NCBI RefSeq assembly: GCF_963931595.1
Contig: NZ_OZ007030.1
Location: 1,852,481 to 1,916,480, forward strand
DNA length: 64,000 bases
Reading direction: 5' to 3'
From: an uncultured Subdoligranulum sp.
GTDB taxonomy: Bacteria; Bacillota; Clostridia; Oscillospirales; Ruminococcaceae
Part shown: in pieces, positions 27,839-36,125 of the stretch
How positions within the stretch are numbered: the stretch's first letter is position 1
Layout: the number at the start of each line of letters is the position of its first letter
Made by a program: the position numbers and the translations under genes
Notes under the pieces: model-generated
Told to the model about the DNA's origin: nothing
The model's database searches: none
Seen by the model: the letters and a program-made list of their open reading frames with translations, nothing else

Positions 27839-29140
27839 TCATTCCAGTCCCAGCAGAACCGTGCTGCTGGTGATGGAGTCGATACTGAGTCCGTAATAGG
27901 GTGTCACGATCCGCGCCTGCAGCTGCTGGCTGCCGATGTTGGCGATGCGCTCGTAGACTGCCGTGCCGTTGTCGGTCTCCTCCGCCGGGTCCACCACCCG
28001 CATCTCGCAGTAGACGGTGGTGCCGTCGCTGTTGCAGATCAGCCAGCCTGTCCCGCTGGGATTGCTGCGGATCAGGATGCTGCCATGCATGGATTCCGGC
28101 AAAGACATATAGAAGTTGTTCTTGGTGTCATAGATGCCGAAATGGCTGTGCCCGCCGTCGGCCCCCGCGTAGTCTTTCCACAACAGAAAGACCAGGCTCT
28201 TGTCCATGGGGGACTGCAGGTTGCCGCCGTCGTCCACCTCCACCGGGATGTCCACCGTGCCGTTGTCGTCAATGTCCCGGCTGAGCAGCTCGGTGTGGTA
28301 GCGCAGCGTGCTGCGCTGGGGGTCGCTGAGCCCCGGCGGATGGTAGGGCTGCAGGAAGCCTGTCTCCCCGTCATAGAGGATGATGTCCGACACCAGGCTG
28401 TTGTTGCCCGACCAGGCATCCATCACCAGGTACATGGCGTCGTCCCGGCCCTGCCCGGCGCTCAGCGCCGCACAGCCGCTGTAGGAGCCCTCCCCCAGGT
28501 TCAGCGTCTGGTAGGAGCGGAACTCCCCGTCCACGTTGGTCAACAGCTGCAGCGTCACGCCGCCGAACTCGGTATCGGTGGGCAGCGCAAGCACCAGGTC
28601 CTGGGTGTCCCCCTTGCCGGTGAAGTCCCCCAGCACCATCTCGCTGTAGCGGTTGCTGATGATGGTGGAGAGCTCGGTGCCGTCGTATTCGTATACCACC
28701 AGGTAGCGGTCGCCCTGGGCACTGCCGTACCCGGCCAGGATCTGCTGGCTCCGGGCGTCCCGCAGATGGGCCGCCGAGAAGGTCTCCACCTCGCTGGAAA
28801 GGCCCTCCACCGTGCGGCTGACCTGCCAGCTGTCCTCCCCGGTGGGCTCCAGCACCGCCAGAAAGACATTGGCCCCGGTGGCCGCCTCGGTATAGAGCAC
28901 CGCCGCCTCCTGGGTGCCGTCGCCGTCCCAGTCGCCGAAGGCAAAGGGGGAAAGGAAATCGCCGCTGGCGGGATATTTCAGCGTGGCGCTGACGCCCAGA
29001 TAGCTGTTCAGCGCCTTCTGCACCGCTGCGGTCTCGCCGGAGAGCTGGGGTGCCCGCAGCAGGGTCTCCACATCGTTGGAGGCGCTGCAGCCGCTGAGCA
29101 GCAGAAGGCCCAGCGCAAGGGCAACGATTCGGCTCTTCAC
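27839..29140 (-). CDS. Lipoprotein with FG-GAP/VCBS-like repeats
   Basis: A 433-residue exported lipoprotein. The signal peptide (KSRIVALALGLLLL) ends in lipobox LSGC. The mature part has repeated blocks like FGDWDGDGTQEAAVL, DFTGKGDTQDLV and DIDDNGTVDIPV, resembling calcium-binding beta-propeller repeats. I chose GTG 29140, preceded by GGGAGG; upstream ATGs would put extra charged residues before the signal peptide. It lies 16 nt upstream of the response regulator, so it may be an accessory sensor (inference). Confidence 0.82.
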   Translation of the reverse strand: MKSRIVALALGLLLLSGCSASNDVETLLRAPQLSGETAAVQKALNSYLGVSATLKYPASGDFLSPFAFGDWDGDGTQEAAVLYTEAATGANVFLAVLEPTGEDSWQVSRTVEGLSSEVETFSAAHLRDARSQQILAGYGSAQGDRYLVVYEYDGTELSTIISNRYSEMVLGDFTGKGDTQDLVLALPTDTEFGGVTLQLLTNVDGEFRSYQTLNLGEGSYSGCAALSAGQGRDDAMYLVMDAWSGNNSLVSDIILYDGETGFLQPYHPPGLSDPQRSTLRYHTELLSRDIDDNGTVDIPVEVDDGGNLQSPMDKSLVFLLWKDYAGADGGHSHFGIYDTKNNFYMSLPESMHGSILIRSNPSGTGWLICNSDGTTVYCEMRVVDPAEETDNGTAVYERIANIGSQQLQARIVTPYYGLSIDSITSSTVLLGLE

Positions 29141-29195
29141 GCGGCATCCCTCCCGGCATTTTTTCAACATTGATACAGCATATAGTATAACACAT

Positions 29196-29963
29196 TCAGG
29201 GCAAGGCCGCAATGCCCAGCAGCATCAGCAGCACTCCTGCCGCCATGCCCAGCACACCGGTTTTGCGTTGAGGGCCGGTCAGGGCCGCAGGCAGCAGCTG
29301 CGCCAGCGCCACCCAAAGCATGACCCCTGCCACCAGCACCACCGTACCGTTGAGAAAGCCCGGTGTAAACCACCGCCCCAGGAAAAGCAACGCCAACAGT
29401 GCCCCCGCCGGTTCCGCCAGGCCGGAGATCAGTGCGGCCAGGGCACCCCGGGCCCGGCTGTGCAGCGCAAAGGCAAAGGGGACCGCTACCGCCAGTCCTT
29501 CGGGGATGTTATGCAGGGCGATGGCCAGCGTGGTGTGCAGCCCCAGGGCCGGGTCGGCGGTGCCGGCAAACAGGGTCAGCACCCCCTCGGGGAAGTTGTG
29601 CAGCAGCAGGGCGGTGCCGACGAGCATTGCGCTGCGCAGGGCCTCCGTGCGCGCCGGGTCCCCGGCCAGCCGCACCGCCAGATCGGTCTCGTCGGGCAGC
29701 AGCCTGCCCAGCAGGGCCGCCAGCACCATGCCGGCCCCCAGCAGTGTCAGCAGCGCCGCCCCGCAGCCCATGGGCGGCAGGTAGGCACCGTAGAAGGACA
29801 GCGCCCCGGGCACCAGGTCGGCCAGGGAAGCCGCCAGCATGACGCCCCCCGCAAAGCCGGCGCTGACGGACAGCAGTTTTTCCCCGGGACGGAACAGCGC
29901 GGCGATGAGGCCGCCCAGGCCGGTGGACAGCCCGGCCAGCGTGGTGAGCAGCAGCGGATGCAT
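29196..29963 (-). CDS. ZIP-family metal transporter
   Basis: A 255-residue membrane protein with eight helices. The ZIP signatures HNFPEG and HNIPEG, which form the binuclear metal site, lie in helices IV and V. Members import zinc, iron or manganese. The start ATG lies only 2 nt after the T-run of a leader hairpin that also contains the ribosome site. A terminator separates it from deoC upstream. Confidence 0.92.
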   Translation of the reverse strand: MHPLLLTTLAGLSTGLGGLIAALFRPGEKLLSVSAGFAGGVMLAASLADLVPGALSFYGAYLPPMGCGAALLTLLGAGMVLAALLGRLLPDETDLAVRLAGDPARTEALRSAMLVGTALLLHNFPEGVLTLFAGTADPALGLHTTLAIALHNIPEGLAVAVPFAFALHSRARGALAALISGLAEPAGALLALLFLGRWFTPGFLNGTVVLVAGVMLWVALAQLLPAALTGPQRKTGVLGMAAGVLLMLLGIAALP

Positions 29964-29965
29964 AG

Positions 29966-30007
29966 AAAAAGCCCCCTTGCGGTTTTTTCAAACCTATGCA
30001 AGGGAGC
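29966..30007 (-). promoter_or_regulatory. Leader hairpin covering the ZIP ribosome-binding site
   Basis: A 10-bp stem with one G·T pair (29971–29980 with 29998–30007) encloses a GGTTT/AAACC hairpin (29981–29994). On the minus strand it ends in five T, two bases before the ATG. The G-rich 3' arm is the only Shine-Dalgarno-like sequence. It looks like a terminator or translation switch. Confidence 0.55.
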
Positions 30008-30017
30008 CGGGTGCTAT

Positions 30018-30048
30018 ACAAAATGCGCCCGCCGGAAGCGGGCGCAGA
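30018..30048 (-). terminator. Terminator after deoC
   Basis: 9-bp GC stem (30024–30032 with 30038–30046), 5-nt loop, four T on the minus strand. Confidence 0.8.
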
Positions 30049-30065
30049 AAGGCGATTGGACCGGA

Positions 30066-30740
30066 TCAGTAGCCGCTGCCGGACTCACCGGTGGTCAGCA
30101 GCTTGACGGCGCGGGAGGTGCCCAGGCGGTCGGCGCCCAGGTCGAGGAACTTCTCGATATCCTCCACAGTGGAGATGCCGCCCGCCGCCTTGATCTTGCA
30201 GCGGCCCTTGACGTGCTCGGCAAAGAGCTGCACATCGTGGAAGGTGGCACCGCCGGTGGAGAAACCGGTGGAAGTCTTGATGAAGTCGGCACCGGCCTCG
30301 GGCACGATGTCGCACATCTTGATCTTTTCCTCGTCGGTGAGCAGGCAGGTCTCGATGATGACCTTCAGCACCTTGTCCCCCACCGCCGCCTTGACGGCCG
30401 CGATGTCGGCGCGCACATCATCGTACTGCTTGTTCTTCAGCCAGCCGATGTTGATGACCATGTCCACCTCGGACGCGCCGTTCTCCACAGCGGTCCTGGC
30501 CTCAAAGGCCTTGCTGCGGGTGTCCATGGCGCCCAGGGGGAAGCCCACCACGCAGCACACCGGCACCCGGCCGGCCATATACTCCACCGCCTGCTTCACG
30601 TAGCAGGTGTTGATGCAGACCGACGCGCAGTGGTTGGCGATGGCCTCATCGCAGAGGGTCTGGATCTGGGGCCAGGTGGCTTCGGGCTTGAGCAGGGTGT
30701 GGTCCACCTTGCTCAGCATATATTCCTTGGTGTATTTCAA
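30066..30740 (-). CDS. deoC: Deoxyribose-phosphate aldolase
   Basis: A 224-residue class I aldolase that splits deoxyribose 5-phosphate. The DHTLLK N-terminal motif, ASVCIN, KVIIET and the Schiff-base lysine in IKTSTGF are all present. I chose the TTG at 30740: an AAGGAG site lies 10 nt before it, and it overlaps the TGA of the 52-aa gene as TTGA. ATG 30719 with AAGGA nearby is the alternative. It ends in a terminator. Confidence 0.94.
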   Translation of the reverse strand: MKYTKEYMLSKVDHTLLKPEATWPQIQTLCDEAIANHCASVCINTCYVKQAVEYMAGRVPVCCVVGFPLGAMDTRSKAFEARTAVENGASEVDMVINIGWLKNKQYDDVRADIAAVKAAVGDKVLKVIIETCLLTDEEKIKMCDIVPEAGADFIKTSTGFSTGGATFHDVQLFAEHVKGRCKIKAAGGISTVEDIEKFLDLGADRLGTSRAVKLLTTGESGSGY

Positions 30741-30895
30741 CGGAAGTTGTCTCCTTTCGAGCAGTGTTTGCACAGGCGCGCCTGATGCAGGCCCAGCGCA
30801 GAAAAGACGATGGACGTGATGCCGACCGAGGCACCGATGATGCCCAGGATCAGCCCCACCAGACGGAATCCGTGACCGCGCACTTTCTTGTTCAT
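30737..30895 (-). CDS. Small membrane protein upstream of deoC (52 aa)
   Basis: A 52-codon gene with an AAGGAGG site 6–7 nt before ATG 30895. The product begins with basic residues (MNKKVRGHGFR), has one long hydrophobic helix rich in Gly and Ile, and ends in a tail with CKHC. Its TGA overlaps the TTG start of deoC. The strong ribosome site and coupling argue it is real. I do not recognise the family; CxxC could bind a metal. Confidence 0.65.
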   Translation of the reverse strand: MNKKVRGHGFRLVGLILGIIGASVGITSIVFSALGLHQARLCKHCSKGDNFR

Positions 30896-30992
30896 GGCAG
30901 TTGCCTCCTTTGGGAATGGTAAAATTCAATCAACCGGCGCCGGGGATCCCGGCAGCGGTTCCAACCCTTGCGACGCCGCACAGCGGGCGGCT

Positions 30993-31442
30993 TCACTTCT
31001 TCTTGAAGATGAACAGTTTGCTGAACACATAATTGGAGAGGATGACGATGACCTGGCTGAACAGCTTGACGCCCATCGCCCACAGCTGGCCGTTGTCCAC
31101 GGCGAAGGCCACGTGGGGCCCCACCAGCGAAACGCCGATCCAGATGATGCACTGGTCCATGATCATGGTGGCGATGCGGCAGGACACAAACTGCCCGAAC
31201 TCCGCCAGCGCCGCCTTGCCGCGGTTTTCGCTGCGGAAGACGAAGGTATGGTTGGTCCAGTAGGCGAAGAGGATACAAATCACATTGTCCAGCACGTTGC
31301 CGATGCCGGCGGCAAAGCCGGTACCGAACAGCGCCTGGAAGAGCGCAAACAGCACCAGGTTCAGCAGCGTGGCCACACCGCCGAAGAACAGGTAGGCCAG
31401 CCCTTCGTAGTATTTGGTGATGAAATCTCTGATTTTTTGCAT
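30993..31442 (-). CDS. GtrA-family membrane protein
   Basis: A 149-residue protein with four hydrophobic helices, matching GtrA, which is linked to flipping of lipid-linked sugars or other glycan steps. FGGVATLLNL and FRSENRGKAALAEF are family-like. I chose ATG 31442; two TTG codons upstream extend the frame into the terminator of the gene above. No strong ribosome site is visible, so expression may be low. Confidence 0.85.
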   Translation of the reverse strand: MQKIRDFITKYYEGLAYLFFGGVATLLNLVLFALFQALFGTGFAAGIGNVLDNVICILFAYWTNHTFVFRSENRGKAALAEFGQFVSCRIATMIMDQCIIWIGVSLVGPHVAFAVDNGQLWAMGVKLFSQVIVILSNYVFSKLFIFKKK

Positions 31443-31459
31443 AATGTCACTTTTTGTCA

Positions 31460-31496
31460 ACAAAAAGGGCCTGCCTGTACTGACAGGCAGGCCCCC
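31460..31496 (-). terminator. Terminator after ispH–rpsA
   Basis: 12-bp perfect stem (31467–31478 with 31483–31494), 4-nt loop, five T on the minus strand. Confidence 0.92.
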
Positions 31497-31515
31497 TTAC
31501 GGTTGCTAGGAAAGA

Positions 31516-33435
31516 TTATTCGGCGCTCTCGTCCTCGTTCAGGCAAGCCTTCATGGACAGGCTGATGCGCTTGCGGTCGAAGTCGACGTTGATCAGCTTG
31601 ACGCGGACCTCGTCGCCCACCTTCAGCACATCGGAAACCTTGTTGACGCGCTCGTTGCTGATCTCGCTGATGTGCACGAGACCATCGATGCCCGGCATGA
31701 TGCGGACAAAGGCACCAAACTTGGTGATGGAAACCACCGGAGCGGTGAACTCGGTGCCAACGGGCACTTCGTTCTCCAGCTTGACCCAAGGATTGTCCTC
31801 TTCCTTCTTGTAGCCCAGGGAGACCTTCTGGTTCTCGGGATCGTAGCTCTTGACGTAGACTTCGATCTCGTCGCCCACGTTGACAACCTCAGAGGGATGC
31901 TTGATGTTGGACCAGCTCAGCTCGCTGATGTGGCACAGGCCGTCCACACCGCCGATGTCCACGAAGGCGCCGTAGGAAGTCAGGCTCTTGACAACGCCCT
32001 TGTACTTCTTGCCGACCTCGACGTTGGCCCAGAATTCCTCGCGCTTGGCCTTGTTGGCCTCTGCGGTCACCTTGTTGATGCTGCCCACGATCTTGCGGCC
32101 GGCACACTCGGTGATGACCAGCTTGACATGCTGGCCCACCAGCTTGGTGTAGTCCTCGTCACGGCGCATGGTGGCCTGAGAACGGGGCACGAAGACGCGC
32201 ACGCCCTTCACGTTGACAACCACGCCACCCTTGTTGGCTTCCATGACATCGCCTTCCATGACGGTGCCGTTCTCGGCAGCCTCGGCGACATCCTTCATGC
32301 CCTTCTGGGCCTCGAAACGGACACGGGACAGAGTATCCACGCCTTCCTGGTCGTTGGTCTTCACAACCACCAGATCCAGCTCGTCATCTACCTTAACAAG
32401 GTCTTCCATCTTGGCGTTGGGGTCATGGCTCATCTCACGCAGCGTCACAACGCCGGTGTGCTTGGAGCCATCGATGCCGACGACACATTCCGTCGGGGAA
32501 ACGCTGATGACCTTGGCTTTTACGATCTTACCTGCATACAGGGGTTTTGCTTCGGATGCGGCGAGCATCTCCTCAAAACTCATGTCGTCACGGATCTCTT
32601 CACTCATACTGTTAAGTACCTCCTCAATTATAGACGAAGGCGTTGAAGCCCCGGCCGTCACGCCCACCGTTTCGGCACCGGCCAGCCATGCAGGGTCGAG
32701 TTCATCAGCAGTCTCGACGTTGATGGCGGTGGTATGCCTGGCAGCGACCTGTAACAGCTTTTGGGTATTGGAAGAATGATGACCACCAATGACGACCATA
32801 CGATCGCATTTCTGGCTGAGGTCTTCCGCTTCCTGTTGCCTCGCCCACGTTGCGTTACATATTGTATCAAAAATTTCGGCTTTTGTACACTCTTTTTTTA
32901 AAAAAGCTTTGCAGCTTTCCCAACTTTCGACACGGAAGGTGGTCTGCGCCACCACGTGAATGGATTCTTGTTGCAAAAGCTCGGGCAGCAAATTTTGCAG
33001 CTCCTCCAGATTGGCAAAAACCCGCACGGATCCTGTCGCATGGCCCACAATTCCCTGCACTTCGGGGTGATTCGCATCCCCCGCCACCAGCAGAAGCGCA
33101 CCTTTTTTGCCCGCCTCTGCGGCCAATTTATGGATTTTTGCTACAAACGGGCAGGTGGCGTCGTGATACGCCAGGCCACGTGTGCTTATTTTATCATACA
33201 CATTTTGCGGCACACCGTGACTTCGGATGATGACCTCGTACCCGTCGGGCACATCCTCCACCCTGTCGCAGGTCAGGGCGCCCCTGGCTTCCAGGTCCTG
33301 CACCACCTGGGGATTGTGGATCAGCGGGCCCAGCGTGGCCACGCGGCGGCCTTCCGCCAGCAGATCATAGGTCAGTTTCACGGCCCGGTCCACGCCGAAG
33401 CAGAAACCGGCCGTCTTGGCTCGGATGACTTTCAT
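31516..33435 (-). CDS. ispH: IspH (LytB) fused to ribosomal-S1-like domains
   Basis: A 639-residue bifunctional protein. The first 285 residues are 4-hydroxy-3-methylbut-2-enyl diphosphate reductase, last step of the MEP isoprenoid pathway, with the three 4Fe-4S cysteines in GFCFGV, ATCPFV and TICNAT. After a short linker come four S1/OB RNA-binding domains (about 300–630). The fusion is known in clostridia. It probably serves both isoprenoid synthesis and translation. Lipid genes plsC and cmk precede it in the operon. Confidence 0.95.
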   Translation of the reverse strand: MKVIRAKTAGFCFGVDRAVKLTYDLLAEGRRVATLGPLIHNPQVVQDLEARGALTCDRVEDVPDGYEVIIRSHGVPQNVYDKISTRGLAYHDATCPFVAKIHKLAAEAGKKGALLLVAGDANHPEVQGIVGHATGSVRVFANLEELQNLLPELLQQESIHVVAQTTFRVESWESCKAFLKKECTKAEIFDTICNATWARQQEAEDLSQKCDRMVVIGGHHSSNTQKLLQVAARHTTAINVETADELDPAWLAGAETVGVTAGASTPSSIIEEVLNSMSEEIRDDMSFEEMLAASEAKPLYAGKIVKAKVISVSPTECVVGIDGSKHTGVVTLREMSHDPNAKMEDLVKVDDELDLVVVKTNDQEGVDTLSRVRFEAQKGMKDVAEAAENGTVMEGDVMEANKGGVVVNVKGVRVFVPRSQATMRRDEDYTKLVGQHVKLVITECAGRKIVGSINKVTAEANKAKREEFWANVEVGKKYKGVVKSLTSYGAFVDIGGVDGLCHISELSWSNIKHPSEVVNVGDEIEVYVKSYDPENQKVSLGYKKEEDNPWVKLENEVPVGTEFTAPVVSITKFGAFVRIMPGIDGLVHISEISNERVNKVSDVLKVGDEVRVKLINVDFDRKRISLSMKACLNEDESAE

Positions 33436-33457
33436 ACAGTGACTCCTTGTGCAATCT

Positions 33458-34168
33458 TCAGGAAGCGGCGGGTCCGTCGCCCTGGGTCAGCGGCTTTACG
33501 GAATCGGCCGGGGCGGCCGGTTCCTGCCCGGGATAGGGCTCGAAGGCATTTTCCTCCAGCAGCGTTTCCAGCGCCGTCTTCAGTTTGCTCTTCATGTGGC
33601 GCAGCGCCGTGACCTTGTGGCCGGCATCGGTGATCTGCAGCTCGGCGGCGGGAATGGCCGGGCCGAACACCACCCGGATGCGGCAGAAGGGCCGCAGTTT
33701 GCCGTCCCTGGTGTGGTAGATGATGCGGCAGGGCAGCATATCAGCCCCCGCCGAGGCGGCAATGACGAAGGCTCCACTCTTGAGTATGCCCAGTTTTCCG
33801 TTTTTTGTGCGGGTACCTTCGGGGAAAATCAGCACGCCGGTACCGCGGCGGCAGGCCGAGGTGACCCGGTCAATGGTGGCGGTATCGCCCTTGCCCCGCT
33901 CGATGGACACCGCCCCCATGCAGCGCAGGAACCAGCCGATGAAGGGATTCACGAAGAGTTCCTCCTTGGCGAGCACGCACATGCGGCGCCAGTCCATGAC
34001 GGCAATGGCAATGAACACCGGGTCCAGATTGGCGATATGGTTGGAGGCGATCACAAAGGCACGGCCGTCGTGCACGGCCTTGTAGTGTTCCAGGCCGATG
34101 ACCTCGATGCGCCAGACAAACCGCGCAAGCACCCAGACGATGGGCAGAATGATCCAATACAGCAGCAT
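33458..34168 (-). CDS. plsC: 1-acyl-glycerol-3-phosphate acyltransferase
   Basis: A 236-residue membrane acyltransferase that makes phosphatidic acid. The catalytic NH-x4-D motif appears as NHIANLD near residue 43, and the glycerol-phosphate-binding FPEGTR follows near 115. An N-terminal helix anchors it, and the C-terminal tail is Pro/Ala-rich. It lies 15 nt downstream of cmk and 22 nt upstream of ispH, an order often conserved in Firmicutes. Confidence 0.92.
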   Translation of the reverse strand: MLLYWIILPIVWVLARFVWRIEVIGLEHYKAVHDGRAFVIASNHIANLDPVFIAIAVMDWRRMCVLAKEELFVNPFIGWFLRCMGAVSIERGKGDTATIDRVTSACRRGTGVLIFPEGTRTKNGKLGILKSGAFVIAASAGADMLPCRIIYHTRDGKLRPFCRIRVVFGPAIPAAELQITDAGHKVTALRHMKSKLKTALETLLEENAFEPYPGQEPAAPADSVKPLTQGDGPAAS

Positions 34169-34183
34169 GTGCGGCCTCCCAAT

Positions 34184-34846
34184 TCAGATGTGTTCGAGGA
34201 TCGTGCGCTTGAGCAGCGCAAAACTCTGGTCGAAATCAATGTCGCTGGTGTCCACCAGAATGGCGTCCTCCGCCTGCTTCAGCGGCGCGATCTCCCGGTG
34301 GGTGTCCTGGTAATCCCGCTGGCGGATGTCGGCCAGCACCGTCTCATAGTCGGCGGGCTGCCCCTTTTCCTCCAGCTCCTTGCGGCGGCGCTGGGCCCGG
34401 GCCTCGGCACTGGCGGTCAGGAAGATCTTCACGGTGGCATCGGGCAGCACCACCGTGCCGATATCCCGGCCGTCCATCAGCACGTTCTGGTTGGCGGCCA
34501 GGCTGCGCTGGGTGTCCAGCAGGAAGGCCCGCACCGGCGGCAGCGCCGACACCGCCGACGCCGCCATGCCGATGGCCTCGGCGCGGATGGCCTCGCTCAC
34601 GTCCTCCCCGTTCAGGTAGACGTGCTGTGTGCCGTCCTCCAGGCGGATATCCAGCGTGATGGCGGGCAGCAGCGCCGCCACCGCCTCCGCGCTGTGCAGG
34701 TCAGCCCCCTGCCGCGTGGCGTACAGGCCGATGGCGCGGTACATGGCGCCGGTATCCACATAGACATACCCCAGGTCCGCGGCCAGCCGTTTGGCCAGGC
34801 TGGACTTGCCGGCCCCCGAGGGACCGTCGATGGCAACAGAAATCAT
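34184..34846 (-). CDS. cmk: Cytidylate kinase
   Basis: A 220-residue P-loop kinase that phosphorylates (d)CMP. It has the P-loop DGPSGAGKSS, DTGAMYRA and DGRDIGT for the nucleotide site. I chose ATG 34846, preceded by GAGGTG at 6 nt, rather than the longer frame. It begins the cmk–plsC–ispH/rpsA string. Confidence 0.95.
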   Translation of the reverse strand: MISVAIDGPSGAGKSSLAKRLAADLGYVYVDTGAMYRAIGLYATRQGADLHSAEAVAALLPAITLDIRLEDGTQHVYLNGEDVSEAIRAEAIGMAASAVSALPPVRAFLLDTQRSLAANQNVLMDGRDIGTVVLPDATVKIFLTASAEARAQRRRKELEEKGQPADYETVLADIRQRDYQDTHREIAPLKQAEDAILVDTSDIDFDQSFALLKRTILEHI

Positions 34847-34898
34847 GGAAAACACCTCATATTCTATTCTTGACGGGCCCAACGCCCGGTATCACATC

Positions 34899-36125
34899 TT
34901 ATTCAGCCGCCACGGCGCGCACCGCCGCCTGGGCCGTGGACCAGGCGATCTGCAGGTTGTAGCCGCCGGTGCGGGCATCCACGTCCAGCACCTCTCCGGC
35001 GAAGTACAGCCCGGCACAGCACTTGCTGGCCATGGTTTTGGGGTCCACTTCCCGCACGTCCACGCCGCCCGCCGTGACCACGGCGTGTTCCCGGTCGCCC
35101 AGGGCGGAGACGGGCACCGCCCAGTGCTTGCACAGATGCACCAGCGCCTGTTTCTGCTCTTTGGTGATCTGGGCCGCCCGGGTAGTGGGGTCCACGCCCC
35201 ACTTTTCCACCGCCACGGGCCGCATGGAGTGGGGCAGCAGCTTTTCCAGCGCCCCCTGGGCACTGTGGCCGCCCAGGGCGGCAAAGTCCCGGGTGAGGCG
35301 GTCGTAGAGTGTCTTTTCGTCCAGCGCCGGTTTGAGGTCAAACTCGCAGACATACCGATGCCGGGCCAGGTCCTCGATATAGGTGCTGGCCGACAGCACC
35401 AGCGGCCCCGACAGGCCGAAGTGGGTGAACAGCGCTTCCCCCTGCTCGGAGAACAGTGGTTTGCCGTCACAGAGCAGCGTCAGTTTCACGTTGCGCAGCG
35501 AGAGGCCCATCATCTTGCGGCAGGCCGGGTCGGGGCTGACCAGGCTGCACAGGCTGGGCTGGGGCGGCACAATGGTGTGCCCCGCCTGTTCGGCCAGGCG
35601 GTAACCGCTGCCGTCGCTGCCGGTGACCGGGTAGCTGATGCCGCCGGTGGCGATCAGCGTGGCCGATGCCGTCAGGGTCTGGCCGCGGTCGGTCACTGCG
35701 CCCTTGCAGACGCCGTCCTCCATCAGCAGCTTTCTGGCGCTGCCCCGCAGGAATTCGGCGTCCCGGGCGTAGCTGCGCAGCGCCGCCAGAATGTCGGCCG
35801 CCCGGTCACTTTGCGGAAAGACCCGGCGTCCCCGCTCGGTCTTGAGGGGCACGCCCAGGGATTCAAACAGCTCCATAGTGGCCGCCGGCGGAAAGGCGTA
35901 GAGACTGGAATAGAGGAACCGCCCGTTGTGGCGCACGTAGGGTAAAAATTCCCGCACGTCGCTGTCGCTGGTGACGTTGCAGCGGCCCTTGCCGGTGATG
36001 AGCAGTTTCTGGCCGGGGCCTTTGGGGTTGTGTTCCAGCACGGTGACCCGCAGCCCGCGGGCACAGGCAGCCCCCGCCGCCATCAGGCCGGCAGCACCGC
36101 CCCCGATGATCAACAGATCGGTCAT
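34899..36125 (-). CDS. HI0933/BaiN-type NAD(P)/FAD-dependent oxidoreductase
   Basis: A 408-residue flavoprotein. The Rossmann motif IGGGAAGLMAA opens the protein, followed by GKGRCNVTS and the family's closing GGYNLQIAWSTA. Members of this widespread family reduce varied substrates; the true substrate is unknown. ATG 36125 overlaps the stop of the upstream membrane protein as ATGA, so it is the last gene of the glycan operon. A sugar-related role is only suggested by position. Confidence 0.88.
   Translation of the reverse strand: MTDLLIIGGGAAGLMAAGAACARGLRVTVLEHNPKGPGQKLLITGKGRCNVTSDSDVREFLPYVRHNGRFLYSSLYAFPPAATMELFESLGVPLKTERGRRVFPQSDRAADILAALRSYARDAEFLRGSARKLLMEDGVCKGAVTDRGQTLTASATLIATGGISYPVTGSDGSGYRLAEQAGHTIVPPQPSLCSLVSPDPACRKMMGLSLRNVKLTLLCDGKPLFSEQGEALFTHFGLSGPLVLSASTYIEDLARHRYVCEFDLKPALDEKTLYDRLTRDFAALGGHSAQGALEKLLPHSMRPVAVEKWGVDPTTRAAQITKEQKQALVHLCKHWAVPVSALGDREHAVVTAGGVDVREVDPKTMASKCCAGLYFAGEVLDVDARTGGYNLQIAWSTAQAAVRAVAAE

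Noticed and set aside
30066..30929. Long N-terminal extension of deoC
   Set aside because: It translates the 52-aa gene in the wrong frame; the family begins close to DHTLLK.
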